In this document: positions 36,470 to 48,072 of the stretch, piece by piece
Numbering within the stretch: the stretch's first letter is position 1
Layout of the letters: each line of letters starts with the position of its first letter
Source: Solicoccozyma terricola
Taxonomy: Eukaryota > Basidiomycota > Tremellomycetes > Filobasidiales > Piskurozymaceae
Direction: 5' to 3'
Assembly (NCBI GenBank): GCA_001600875.1
Contig: BCLD01000008.1
Coordinates: 743,123 to 807,122 of the forward strand
DNA length: 64,000 nt
Program-made: the position numbers and the translations under genes
The notes under the pieces: model-generated
Databases searched by the model: none
Told to the model about the DNA's origin: nothing
The model's input: the letters and a program-made list of their open reading frames with translations, nothing else

Positions 36470-37841
36470 TCACTCTTCCCGTGGCCCGACCTTGGAAATT
36501 ACATATTGCCGCACCAGTTTCTGTTCGTTCCCACCAACACCCTCGATCTCTTCCGCTACTTGTCCCTCCGCATTAGTCTGGGCAAAAGTGAATGCCAAGA
36601 TGAGAGCTGTCGGCGTCGTTCGAGCGTCTGCGCAGCTGCACTCACCCTCTCGCGATCCGCTCCGGCTTCCAGTAACGCTACCGCAGCTGCACCGTGACCC
36701 GACTCCATCGCCAGGTGCAGAGGTGTATTTCCTGCGTAAAGGTACAGGGGGTTGCCCCATCAGATTAGGAATAATCGAAAACAGGAACGGAAGATTTTCT
36801 CCCACCTGCCCGATCCGCAGTATTCAGCCTCGTCTTCGGCCGACCTTCAGGTGGATTCAGCAGCAGCTGAAGCAGTGAGACAGAACCGGTGGTTGCTGCG
36901 CGGTGAAGTGGAGTTTGAGATGCCCTGTCCTTCGCGTTGATCTAAACAGGTTTCGGGGCAAGCAAGCAAGCAAGCCAAAAAAAACAAAAAAGCGAAAAAG
37001 CAAAAAAGTCAAAACCTACGTTCTTCCTCCGACTTTGTCCAGCTTCAAAACATCTTGACTCACATCCGCACCCTGCGTAATCAGATAGCGTCCGATCTGT
37101 AAAACATAGTCTGTTTCAGCGCCTCTAGACTAGCGCACCGCGACCTATCTTCCCGAATGTCATTCATTCGGCCGAGATCCACTCACGGAGAGATGGTTCT
37201 TTGACGCCGCGTAATGCCTGTCATTGCCAACGAGATTTACGTGTGAGCGAACAAGATGGCAAACCCCTGCCTACTTAGAGATCACTCACAAGCTTGTCTG
37301 ACCCTTCTCATTGGTTGCATCCACTTTCGCTCCACCTTCTACCAACTCATGCACGACGTCCGATTGACCAGCTGAGGCTGCAAGAACCATAGTGGAGCCA
37401 GTCAGCACCTTTCGCTGAGTCACAGGATACCGAGTGGAGAACATTACGCACCAGCAATCATCAACGGCGTCCAACCCATCAAATCTCGCTCATCGACGTT
37501 CGGGCGATAGGACAGCAGGAGTTGGTTCATTGCGAGATTGGATGTCGATGCTGCCCAGTGGAGTGGAGTTCGGCCATCCTGGATAGATGATCGATAAGAA
37601 CATAAATCAATCATCTCTTCGGCTCCTTGCAGTCGATCCATTAACGACTCACCGCATCCTTGGAGTTGACAGCTGCTGGATCTGAGCCGAGTAAAGATCT
37701 TACAAGACCAATTTGACCTGGTTGTGTGGGTGGATAGATGGATGGTCCGTCACAAATTCCTATGCTTTCTCATGTAATCGCAAAGCACACATATCACTCA
37801 CCTTCCTGTGCTGCTCGATGTATGCTTAGAGACGATGACAT
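36470..37841 (-). CDS. NAS6: Gankyrin / Nas6-type proteasome assembly chaperone (ankyrin repeats)
   Basis: Nine exons (37841-37802, 37717-37653, 37578-37452, 37371-37290, 37217-37187, 37096-37064, 36941-36806, 36731-36646, 36577-36470) sum to 235 residues, like yeast Nas6 (228) and human gankyrin (226). Ankyrin repeats run from end to end: DGRTPLHWAAST, MGWTPLMIAGAAGQSDVVHELVEGGAKVDA, KGQTSLHYAASKNHLSIGRYLITQGADV, SQTPLHRAATTGSVSLLQLLL and NTPLHLAMESGHGAAAVALLEAGAD. Nas6 binds the Rpt3 ATPase of the 19S particle and guides base assembly. The exon breaks fall inside repeats. CACGTG lies at 38058-38063 upstream. Ankyrin proteins are common, but length, repeat number and the LHYAASKN motif favour Nas6. 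Confidence 0.85.
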
Positions 37842-38082
37842 GTTGGGCTCTTGACTCGGATCGTTGTAAGGGTTGTCGTCGTCAACAAATGACACACTTG
37901 TTATTCGCTTTGTGAACAAAGGTTGTAGTATTGGAGAGCAGGATATGACTGGGTGCGGTACTAAGCTATCTCTTCTGATGTTGCGTCGTTGATGCCGTCG
38001 TTGTGCACTTGCTCATTTAGCGATATAGACGATGGACAATCGTTCAACTCGCTGGATCACGTGACTGCATATGACGATCAAA

Positions 38083-40806
38083 CTACAATGCTCCCTTGAT
38101 CACTCCGATTAACCCTTGCGCACTCCCAGACCAACTATCCGCGAATGCCAATTTCGTCAGGCCACTGGCGAAAGTCCAAGCTTTTGTTGTATCTTTGAGA
38201 GGGTAGTCTGCGGGGAACAGGCAAGTGCAAGCGATGAGAGTCGAGACGAGCGGGGACAGCACCCAGGGAAGCTTACCTAGAACGGGTGGAATACTCGTCT
38301 TGATTGTACTGAAAAACATGTCCTCACTGATGACCTTGAGGTTGCAGAGTGATCTCAGACCTTCCGGACCGCCTGTTATAGGCAACATTTCGTTAGCATT
38401 TTCTGACGATTGCCTGAATATCGGCGAATCATCTCCGTACCGAAACGAGAGTGACCTGACGCTTTGACGCCCCCGAATGGCATGCTTTGGTTGAGGTAGA
38501 AGACTCCAAAGCTGTATCAAGGGTGGCTTCTTCAATACTCACCATTGGTCCGAGTCGTACGAAGCGTCCCACACTCACTCGTTAATCGCTACCATCCCGC
38601 ACTCTAACTGTTCCGCAACTTTCCTACATTCGCTCTTATCTGTCCCAAACACCGCTGAGCCGAGACCGTACCTTGTACTGTTGGCGATGTTGATACCCTC
38701 TTCGACGGTGTCATACGGCATTACAGTGAGAACCGGCGCAAAGACTGTCCCGAACGAACTCTTGAGTAAGTCTTGTCAATAAGATGCAACGACATATTAC
38801 TCACGCTCTTGCCTTGCAACATCCATTCCAACAGTCACGTCAATCAACATCGTAGGCTCGAAATAATGACCCTCTTTCCAAACCTCGTGCTGCTTCCTCT
38901 TTCCACCACATACTAATTTTGCACCCAGGTCAACAGCCTTCCTGATGATGGTTTCCAGCTCGTCGAACCGTTGATCGGAAATCATAGCACCGCAATCGAC
39001 GATGGGACGTTCCGCCGTTCCGGGGTTCGAGGACAGGGAAGATCCGCATCGTAAGGACTTGACACGAGGCGCGAGGAGTGCGATGAATTGATTGTATATT
39101 GATCGGTGAACGATGAAGCGTTCGATGCCGATGCAGTTTTGGCCGTTTGCTTGGCTGGTTGGTCGATCGGATGGCCTCATTAGTTTATCGACCATAGATC
39201 AGAACACCTCGTCACTCACAAAGCCGCACGCATGAATGTCGAAGCGAAGAACTCGACGTCTGCCGAGGGTAACAACAGCGCACAGTCCTTTCCACCGAGC
39301 TCAATGCAAGTGGGAATGAGGTTCTCCGTTGCTGATCGAGCGACAATTCGACCTACGGGCTCGCTTCCAATGACTGAGGGAATGAAAGGAATTCAGATGA
39401 GTGTTCTGTTGGAGCTGGAAGCATCTCACATGTGATGTGCTTGATATGTGGGTGAGTCGTGATCACTTGGGCATCTTCTGGCATGCAGCATAGCAGCTAC
39501 AATGCGATAATAAGAAGTCAGTCTTAGACCAATTCCGGAGATGCTCAGCCATCACCTCACCTGCACCGCATCTTTATCCATCCCACAGACCTCCAGCGCC
39601 TTCCGCATAGATCCGATGATCCACCTTGAGCTCCAATATACTTGCTCGCTGCATTTGACAACTATGGCATTACCGGTGAAGAGAGCGGCAATTATGGGAG
39701 AGAGGGCGTTGTGGATCGGATAGTTCCTGGGTTGAAGTATATCGACGTGAGGATCCGACTTGAGGGGTTGAAAAGATACGTTCCGGTCCAGACATACCAT
39801 GACACAATAGCACATACTACCCCCAACGGCTCATAATGTAGCTGTGTGGGAGCGATGCGTGGTCAGCCACAATGCACATGCTCGGAGACCCCTAATCTTC
39901 TCTCACTTTTGAAACTTTATGAAGCAACAACAGATTCCCACCCCTCTTCTCCGGCTTTAACGCGTTCTCTCCATGTTTGAGCATATAGTCAATCTTTGAG
40001 CACGTCGTCAAGATTTCACCGAGGAACGCATCGACCTCTGTGAGATGCTGTCAGCACTCTGTAAAAATCCTACGATAAGATACGGAGTTATCTTACCTGT
40101 CTTTCCAGTATCACGAGCTCCAACTCTGACTACTGTTTGTAGATCTCTCAACAACCACGCTTTGAAGCATCGTAGTAATCTCCGACGTTGTGCGAATGTG
40201 CTCCTCCGATGATTTTGGTACGCAGAGTGAGCCAGACAGATAGATCGGTCCATCTCGGTTGGAGTTGGGAGCGGCATAGTCTCTATGTGATACTTTCGAC
40301 ATTGAAACATTCCATCAATAATCCGCGCCATGTTGGTCCGGATCAGCACCGTTCAGCAAGCTCATCTAACTCACTCCAGTAGCAGGATCATAGCAGGTCA
40401 AGTATTTCACTTTGGTCTTCTTATCACCAGACACAGCACCCTCGGATATTAACGACGCATCCCTTTTCCACACTTGAATATCCGGCTTTTCAATAACCTT
40501 CCCAGTCCATTCTGGGTTCGCAGCCTATCGGATCCCGTGCAATGCAAATACCACATGATCAGAATACGAGCGTCTTGGCGTACCTCGTTAAAAAAAAGAG
40601 GAACCAGTCCAACTCCCCCTACCCACCTCTGGAGCTTGCCATTCCATCACAGGCACATCCCAAGGATCACTGAATACCTTTCCGATATAGTACGGAACCA
40701 CGATGACACAGAATCCAAGGAGAAGAGTGTGGATGGATGGAAGGAGATGGTAGTGGGTAAGGTAGTGGGTCTGTAGAATTGTAGCGATAGAGATGAGGTC
40801 TGTCAT
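38083..40806 (-). CDS. MSC7: Membrane-anchored aldehyde dehydrogenase (Msc7-like)
   Basis: Multi-exon gene from ATG 40806 to a stop at 38083. The N-terminus has a hydrophobic helix (IHTLLLGFCVIVVPYYIG), as in yeast Msc7. The ALDH core follows: YDPATG-like entry motif, YEPLGVVCAIVSWNYP, TGNAIVVKCSEQ, FIGSEPVGR, the active-site Glu motif CIELGGKDCALL, and the nucleophile motif NGQNC (about 39140). Then come EGHYFEPTMLIDV, FAPVLTVMPYDTVEE and the closing FYLNQSMPFGGVKASGHSRFGG. It probably oxidises aldehydes at the ER surface with NAD(P); the substrate is unknown. The C-terminal KLAFADSWSGSAQGLIGVI tail is amphipathic. Both catalytic residues are present, so the enzyme should be active. Confidence 0.9.
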
Positions 40807-41039
40807 TTCGAGGAATTGGGTTTTGGTACGAGATGATTATACGTGGGTCACGAATGCATTAGTGTTGGAGGTGAGAGAGAGGTTTGGTTGATTTACCTTC
40901 TATTTTCCCATACGCGAGTTTGAACCGGGCTCATTTATCATATTACGCGTCTTGACATTGTTAGATCTTCCGACATCGTTTGAATATAGCTACACAAGAT
41001 CAATACAACAAGTTCCCCCACTCCCATCTCCCCTCTCCG

Positions 41040-41915
41040 TCACCGTCTCTTCCTGATCCACATCCCAACCAATGGTATCGCAGCACCGATCGTCAAACTA
41101 CCCACAACTCCTAACCCTAAACCCCACCAACACTCTTTCCTCATTGCATCCCAACGAATGACCCCCCAACCTCTTCTCACTCCCATATCCCTTGGACCGA
41201 GAACTTTCCTATCCCTTTCCCAACCTTGATCTAATAATTTCGTTCGAATCGTATCATCCATCAAACACAAGTCATCTAATGACCATTCATCGCAAACGCC
41301 TATCATCCATTCCATCCTTTGTCTACCTAATTCTCCACCTGTTCCTGGAGCTCGTTTTCGTAGTTCGGAACGGAGTTTACCGACACTTTCGATTGCATCT
41401 TCGATGTTGTCAGGTAGACTAGATTCGATATTTCGACGTATCATTGCTGCGATTTTAGGACCTCTTCCAGATGTTGAAACCATTATTTGGAGTGGACCTC
41501 TTCGTAATTGAGACCCAAAGTAGAAATCACATTCCGGTGGAACGTCCGCAACATTGACTGGTATTTTTGATTTCCTACACAATTCACAAACTTTTTTCGA
41601 TAATTCAACGTTATCAATCGCTGTTAAAACCATATCAAAATCTTCAACTTTAACTTGATCATTTTCCCCTTGATAATCCCTATCCAAGTATTCAATATCA
41701 TCCTTGTTTGAGACGTCGATTCGATATTCCGTCTCGGGATGTAATCCTTTTCTCGGTGATATCAAAGTGATATGCGCATCAGCTTCGAGGAGGTAGTAGA
41801 GACGACCGGATGCGACAAGACCGCCGCCTATGAGGAGGACCCGACGTTGTGCGAGACGCCATGCGAGGAGGAAGGATGAACCTTTGACGACGGGTGGGTA
41901 GGGTGGTGTGGACAT
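41040..41915 (-). CDS. MET8: Siroheme synthase Met8 (precorrin-2 dehydrogenase / ferrochelatase)
   Basis: Single exon, 291 residues from the ATG at 41915. It starts MSTPPYPPVVKGSSFLLAWRL, then a Rossmann motif RRVLLIGGGLVASGRLYYLL, ITLISPRKG, the NAD-domain Asp region MVLTAIDNVELSKKV, and NVADVPPECDFYFGSQLRRGPLQIMVSTSGRGPKIA, which is very characteristic. Met8 uses NAD to turn precorrin-2 into sirohydrochlorin and then inserts iron, making siroheme for sulfite reductase. Unusually, the C-terminus carries a hydrophobic segment (GLGVVGSLTIGAAIPLVGMW) ending in RKRR, suggesting tail anchoring; yeast Met8 is soluble. The frame is open further upstream to 42137, but without an AUG. The gene diverges from calnexin. 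Confidence 0.92.
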   Translation of the reverse strand: MSTPPYPPVVKGSSFLLAWRLAQRRVLLIGGGLVASGRLYYLLEADAHITLISPRKGLHPETEYRIDVSNKDDIEYLDRDYQGENDQVKVEDFDMVLTAIDNVELSKKVCELCRKSKIPVNVADVPPECDFYFGSQLRRGPLQIMVSTSGRGPKIAAMIRRNIESSLPDNIEDAIESVGKLRSELRKRAPGTGGELGRQRMEWMIGVCDEWSLDDLCLMDDTIRTKLLDQGWERDRKVLGPRDMGVRRGWGVIRWDAMRKECWWGLGLGVVGSLTIGAAIPLVGMWIRKRR

Positions 41916-42049
41916 GTGATGGCTGGTATCGAGAGGAGGTCGGTTGAGAGGAGAGTTGATGATGGATGGATAGACGTGATCGAGGGGAGGGAAGGGGCGA
42001 TCGGAGGCAGGCCTTATCAATCTGGGAAGATGAGCAGCGTGAGCAGGGA

Positions 42050-42141
42050 TGACGTGGCGGGAGGTCACACGGTGATGACGTGGCGAGTATCCGGGGAATG
42101 ACGTGTATATGCCAATCCGATGCACGTGCCTCGCCACGTCA
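42050..42141. promoter_or_regulatory. Cluster of TGACGTGGCG elements (UPRE/CRE-like)
   Basis: In the 343-bp divergent promoter between MET8 and calnexin: TGACGTGGCG at 42050-42059 and 42076-42085, TGACGTGT at 42099-42106, CACGTG at 42123-42128, and the reverse complement CGCCACGTCA at 42132-42141. The core equals the mammalian UPRE (TGACGTGG/A) bound by XBP1/ATF6. Calnexin is a standard unfolded-protein-response target, so a Hac1-type bZIP site is a reasonable inference. Confidence 0.7.
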
Positions 42142-42258
42142 CGCCGTCCAGAACATTCCCGCGCGATGAGCTGGCAAGGCTGTCAGTCAGGTAGTCGACA
42201 GTCGGACCACAACCAGGTCAACCTTCAACCACTCATAACAGTTCACACTCGATCAACC

Positions 42259-45126
42259 ATGCGAACAGGTCATACAGTCGCACTCGTAGCTCTGGGAGCA
42301 GCAGGTGTAGGGTTGGTCAATGCAGATGTCGCAAGGCCGACTTTCAAGGTGAGTGAGGGCTGAGGCAGGTCAAAGAGTGAAGTGCATGAAAGGGGAGATG
42401 GAAACTTATTCGTTCTCTGCCCGTTACTCAATCACCTTATGTACTCGTCGCGGTCCATCCTTCTCTACCCGCCTGCGCCCTTTGCATCTATCTCTTCGCT
42501 CTCGCCTTTCCCTCCAATCGCCGTCCCTACCTACCCTTCCCTCCTCCCTATCCTCCGCCATAGCCAACAACCCTCACAGCCCCTTTCATCGAACAATTCA
42601 CACCAGATTGGCTCTCCAGATGGACAGTTTCAAAGGCGACTAAACAGACTCCCGTTGGGGATTCAGAGGTTATGAGTTATGTTGGGAAATGGAGTGTGGA
42701 GGAACCAACTGTCTTGAAGGGGATAGAAGGGGATGAAGGGTTGGTAATGAGTGAGTGAGGAGAGCGTACTATCCCTGAGCGGAGCAAAGGAATGTGCAGC
42801 GACCGTGACGAACGGTATGTCGCTGAGCGTTGGGAAGGATATCGTTCCGGCGAGCGTAGCGAGCACTATGTTTGCAGCGAGCGCAGCGAGCATTCATCTC
42901 TTCGCACAGCCGAGAGTCTTTTCTTCCGCGAGCGTCGCGAGCAATATATCCCTGAGCGTGGCGAGTACTCTTGTCATATCGGCTCAGTGAGCAATCATTT
43001 CTTCGCTGCGAGCACAGCGAGCGTCATTCAAATTGGTTTCAGTCTCAAGAGCATTGTCTTTCGCGAGCACAGCGCGTCATTTATGCGGATTTGGGAATTG
43101 AAATGTTAAGAGAAGGGTTTTTCCCGTTCATTTACTGATCATTATCTTTCTTCTTTGTTCTCTTCCCTTCTGCGGCCTTTGTGATCGATTGGTTCTTGTC
43201 CCCTCTCATCTTCGTATCACCAACAACACCTCTCTCCCCCCTTCCCCCCTATTTCCCTTTGTCCCAACCTAAACAGAATCCAAAGCCGCACATCACGCCA
43301 TTTCCTCTCTTTTCCCAAACACGCTCACTCCATCCCTCAATGAACCACTCGTCATCCAATACGAAGTCAAACTTCAACATGGTCTCGAATGCGGTGGAGC
43401 GTACATCAAACTACTCACCGAGGAGTCAGTTGTGGGTGAGGAGGAGAAGGGGTTGAGAGCTGGGGAGGAGTATACCGATAAGACTCCGTTTTCAATCATG
43501 TTTGGACCTGATAAATGTGGTTCTACGAACAAGGGTAAGTGTTTCTGGGGATTGGAGAAGGAAAAATTCAACAGAACTAATATGATGGGTGAACGCTCGT
43601 GGGCGATTCAGTTCATTTCATCTTCCGTCACAAAAACCCTATCACGGGTGAATGGGAAGAAAAGCATTTGAAAGCGACTCCATCACCAAAGATCACAAAG
43701 ACTACTGCTTTGTACACTTTGATCGTTTAGTAAGTTGTCACCCTGAGTGCCCGAAAATATCGCTCGACTGATTCGGAGAGGTAATTCCTTCTTGCTAGTC
43801 CCGATAACCATTACGAGATTCTTATCAACGATGAAACTGTCAAGGATGGCTCACTTCTTGAGGACTTTGAACCGGCTGTTAACCCACCAAAGATGATCGA
43901 TGATCCAACTGATTCCAAACCAGCGAATTGGGTTGATATTCAGCAGATTCCAGATTCCGATGCTGTCAAGGTGAGTCTTGTTGAGAGGCGTCCGTTCTTT
44001 GTCGTTGAGATTGACAAATCCGCTCTTGCACCCGACGTGAATAGCCAGCAGACTGGGATGAAGAGGCTCCACCAACCATCATCGATGAAACCGCCACCAT
44101 GCCTGACGACTGGCTTGTCGACGAGCCATCGATGATCCCAGACCCTGACGCGGAGAAACCAGAGGAATGGGATGACGAGGAAGATGGTGATTGGATCCCT
44201 GACATGGTTCCAAACCCCATTTGCGAGGAGGTCTCGGGATGTGGCCCATGGGAGCAGCCGACGATTAGTAACCCGGCTTACAAGGTGTGTATCGGATGCC
44301 GGGGGTTCCAGCGGTGCCGGCCAAGCTGATCAGACACATTCTGTTTGATAGGGTAAATGGGTCCGACCGATGATTCCAAACCCAGATTACAAGGGTCCAT
44401 GGTCCCCACGTCAAATCGAGAACCCAGCGTTCTTCGAAGATCTCCACCCGTCCTTGTTTACGCCTTTGAGCGGTATTGGATTCGAGCTGTGGACGATGAC
44501 CGACGACATTCTCTGTGAGTCTATGCGGAACCTTGGAGGGGTCGAGGACATCGCGCTGATATACCACCTACCTCACAGTTGACAACATTTACGTCGGTAA
44601 CTCTCCATCTGATGCCAAGGCTTTCGCCAAAGAGACCTTCCACGTCAAGTATGCCATCGAGAAGCAGGAAGAGGGTATCCAAGACGAGGATGAGGAGGTC
44701 AAGCTTGGCTACACCGACGTCTTGAAACTGAAAGCTCTTCAATTCTTCAGTGAGTGTAGCCGGTGACGTGTGCATGAAGAACGATCAAATACTGAATCGC
44801 GACCATCCCTACCTATAGACTTGGCCAAGCAGAACCCAACGGAAGCCATCAAGGCTATGCCTGAGACCGCTGCTGCCCTCGCTGCCGCTTTCTTCACGCT
44901 CCTCGGTATGCTTGGAGCTCTTTTCGGCCTTATTGGATCTGCCAAGCCAACCATCCAGGTCAAGAAGGCTACCGCCGTCAAGGCCGTCCCAGGCAAGCCC
45001 ATCTCAGATGAGAAGAGCGTCGCTCCCATCGCACCGGCTGGCAAGGAGGAGAAGGAAGCTTTGGATAAGGCTGGGGTGGAGACTAGGGCAACGAAAAGGG
45101 CCGGTTCCAGCAAGACTGTGGAGTGA
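42259..45126 (+). CDS. CNE1: Calnexin, ER lectin chaperone
   Basis: Nine exons, 42259-42352, 42580-42750, 43277-43534, 43612-43729, 43799-43970, 44045-44284, 44352-44514, 44579-44749 and 44819-45126. The first donor could be 4 nt earlier. A signal peptide ([18 protein letters not shown]) comes first. The lectin domain follows: [45 protein letters not shown] and [20 protein letters not shown]. The P-domain repeats are [38 protein letters not shown], then [15 protein letters not shown]. One membrane helix ([17 protein letters not shown]) precedes a Lys/Ala-rich cytosolic tail. It retains monoglucosylated glycoproteins in the ER. Intron 2 (42751-43276, 526 nt) is by far the longest and holds a repeat array. 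The TGACGTGGCG cluster lies 120-210 bp upstream. Confidence 0.96.
42770..43080. repeat. Intronic array of CGAGCGNAGCGAGC-type repeats
   Basis: Inside calnexin intron 2. Copies at 42851-42864 (CGAGCGTAGCGAGC), 42878-42891, 42929-42942, 42953-42966, 43009-43022 and 43064-43077 differ by one to three bases. More diverged copies lie near 42776 and 42823. Each unit is itself a short direct repeat, with about 27-55 bp from start to start. The DNA between copies is not conserved. Confidence 0.85.
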
Positions 45127-45293
45127 AAACTCACCTCAAATCGTAGCAAGAGAAGTGAGCAGGACCAGGAGGAGCAGCGGAAGTGGTTATAGACGTAGTA
45201 GCTAGCTAGCTTTGCCGATATCATCCATTTTTATTTCAGAGTCATCACATGGCGTATCTATCAATTTGACACGGCCAAATCGTTCAACTCTTG

Positions 45294-48072
45294 TCAGTGC
45301 TTGACTCCCTTCTCGGTGATTGCTGAGTGGTCAACGCGGCCGTCATCGGGCGTGGCAAGGTCAAAGTCCTTCTCTGAGGAGACCTGCGATTCATCTGCCG
45401 TTGCATTCTCTGGGTCTGACAGAACGAGTCTCTTCTCGCCATCGGGGGCCCAGCTGCGAAGGGTGTGTTGGATTCAGTCGGAGAATGCACCCCGCCAAGT
45501 CTCGACACATACCTATTATAATACCGGTACGCCACCATCAACAAACCCCACAGACCGATCGAGAAACCCAGCGAGGCCGGGTAGCCATGAGGAAAGCGAG
45601 GCGCCTCCACGGTAGGGTAGGTAAATAGTGGGATCCAGACGTAGCTCGAGTATCCAGCTGTCATCATCGCGGATGTCACTGCAGTACTGCTACACTATCA
45701 GCTTCTTAATTAGGTATACGACTTGACAATTCTTCGCATCACCTGTAGCACGCAGTTCTGGATCTCCCCTCAACACCGTATTGAGCCAGCTATACATCAC
45801 TGGACTGAATGCACCCATAGCCAAACCACCACCGATGTAAAAAGCCGCGAGTTTCAGACCATCGGGAACATCCCATATGGTGAGGATGATCAGACCAAAT
45901 AGAGCCAATACCTCGCAGATACTCCAGATCTTCCAAACGGGTATTGTCCCAGCAAGTGAGGCGCCCATCCAGCTGGAGAATGCTGATAGCATGTAGACAA
46001 ATGTGGGGAGGACGTTGATTCGTTCGACAGAGTACTTGGTTGGCATAGACTTGAGCCAGAGGGTCATGTAGCCTTGATGAGAGAGTAGCGGGTCAGGTGA
46101 GGTAACAGGATACATTGCGTACGAGGCACTCACCGGTCCAGTATGAGGTCTGAATCAGGCACCTGTTGGGTGGCAAAGCGTCAGAAAAGCAAAAGTCAAG
46201 TCTGGGGGAGGACAACATCATCCAAACTCACGTGTATGCAGTTATCATTATCCAAAACACTGTGATGAATTGGCTAACGTTTAACAAGTGGTACGGCAGA
46301 CATGGTTATCAAGTCAATTGACCCACAAGGCAACTTGACTGTCCGTTTCACAAGGTCGAAATTTAATTTCCCGGCGGAAGTACGATGATCACTACCGAGT
46401 CTCGTGGAAGCGAGGTTGTGTTCAGTTGAGGTCATGAACCAAGGTTTGCGACTTTGAGATAATAGGGCATCAAGATTCCTCAGGCCCCCATTCTGATGTG
46501 ACAAGGAAAAGGAAGAAAACCGTTTCACTCACCTGCTTGGAATTCCAGGGAAAAATGCGAAACCGATGAATGCGATAGGTAGTGTAATGATCTACTCGCA
46601 AATAAATGGAGTACCAATCAACCACCCGCAAACCTTCCCCTCCTTTCCGTTCAAACTCACTCCGTCGATTATGAATAACCATTGATACCCCTTCAAGCCG
46701 AAAACTCCTGATAAGTTCTTATAAGCGGCTGCTTGGAGGTATCCAGAGAACATTGATCCGAGACTATTGCCCATGAACCAACATCCAGCTGAAAACGGGA
46801 ATAAAGGAATTTTTGGCGAGTCATGATCAGCGACCTGGAAGACTTGGATTGAGGAAAAGAAGTATTCACCTCGTTTAAAGCTGACGAATGCGAGACAGAC
46901 AGAATTATCAGTGACGAAAAACCAAAGAAAAAAGAAAAAAAATCCACCCCCCAAAAAGAAAATCATACTATTGGGTTCCACTATGTTAACTACCACTCAC
47001 AGCTCTTCTTTGCGATACCAACTTCCCAAAATGAAATGAGTCCCAGCAAACGAAGGAGCTTCGAAGAATCCGACCTTTTTTTCGTGATATCAAAGATTTT
47101 TCGAGGACAAGTTCAATTCAACAACGATAAGATTATCAACATTCGGGGAACCACTTGGTCTTGTTGTTTTCCTTTCTTTTCGTATCAGCTTACCAATGCT
47201 CTGAGGAGATACAATTGCCATTTTGCGTTGACTTTAGCTTGAGCGAATGTTAATACCGCCCAGACGATCTCCAAAGATGGTAAAAAATAAGGTGCTCTGT
47301 GTGGGGGGGGAAGAAGAGGGGGGGGGGGGGGTATAGTTTGATAAAACCGGTATCAATGAAACCGCAACCGTCGTTTGTATCTCAAATTGAAACCAAAAAT
47401 GACTAACAAGGCGGGACGCTTTTTGTATGGGATGAAAAAGTCAAGTTAGAGCTAACCGAATTTCCAACACTTGGGCCNGGGGGGNGGGGGGGGGGGGGAG
47501 ATTGTCATCCGACTCACTGTTTGAATCATGAGCATTGGGATTTGACCAACTACATAAGCGGTGTAATATGATACATTGAGGTAATTGAGGGAATTTCCAT
47601 TGAGATCAAGTGCTTCTTTCATTCCTGGGTTAGGGAGGGGGGGAGGGGGGGGTGGAAGAAATTGGTAAAGGGGGGATCAAACAGTGGATGAGTGTTAAAA
47701 TGGGTTTCATACGACTTACCAGATACATAGGCATTCGTGATATTGGTTTGACTATGAGTGTTGGACCTGTTTTCAGTAATTTGAAGAAAGAAAAAAAACG
47801 TCCAACCAAACTCACTCTAAAAACTTGCAAAAGACTAAATAACAACTAAACTATCAGAACCCCTTGTATTGTTCACACACACACACACATCCTTCCAAAA
47901 AAGACGAAACGGACGACTCACAACTCAAACTCGCAAATACCAATATGGAACTATCTAATTTTTTAAGAAGTTTTCTTTCTTCCTTTGAATAATGAGAAGG
48001 GTACCAATCAAAGACGTTCCATAAGGCTAGACCAATTGGGTTCTGTTTGATACGATGGGCTAGACGAGACAT
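45294..48072 (-). CDS. MFS permease, anion:cation symporter (Dal5/Fen2-like)
   Basis: Multi-exon gene from ATG 48072 to stop at 45294. The cytosolic N-terminus ([22 protein letters not shown]) precedes about 12 helices typical of the fungal allantoate/pantothenate/nicotinate permeases: the NAYVSGMKE loop, [22 protein letters not shown] helix 2, [30 protein letters not shown] and GIPSRN. A second half has [18 protein letters not shown] and the late-helix motif [16 protein letters not shown]. The last helices end in [17 protein letters not shown], close to Fen2/Liz1 pantothenate transporters. It should import a small carboxylate or vitamin with protons at the plasma membrane; the exact substrate is uncertain. 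Many exons are small; introns carry G runs with N bases at 47478 and 47485. It faces calnexin tail to tail. Confidence 0.85.

Noticed and set aside
16415..42000. Iron-metabolism gene cluster (two FRE genes and MET8)
   Set aside because: The genes are separated by many unrelated ones, with no shared promoter motif seen; probably coincidence.
41916..42137. Upstream extension of the MET8 frame rich in Arg/His
   Set aside because: The upstream frame begins at GTG and has no AUG; the conserved Met8 start is at 41915, and the DNA is the calnexin/MET8 promoter.
42751..42990. Open frame reading through the repeat array (SVAS repeats)
   Set aside because: Inside the calnexin intron; the repeats in the protein are a by-product of the DNA motif.
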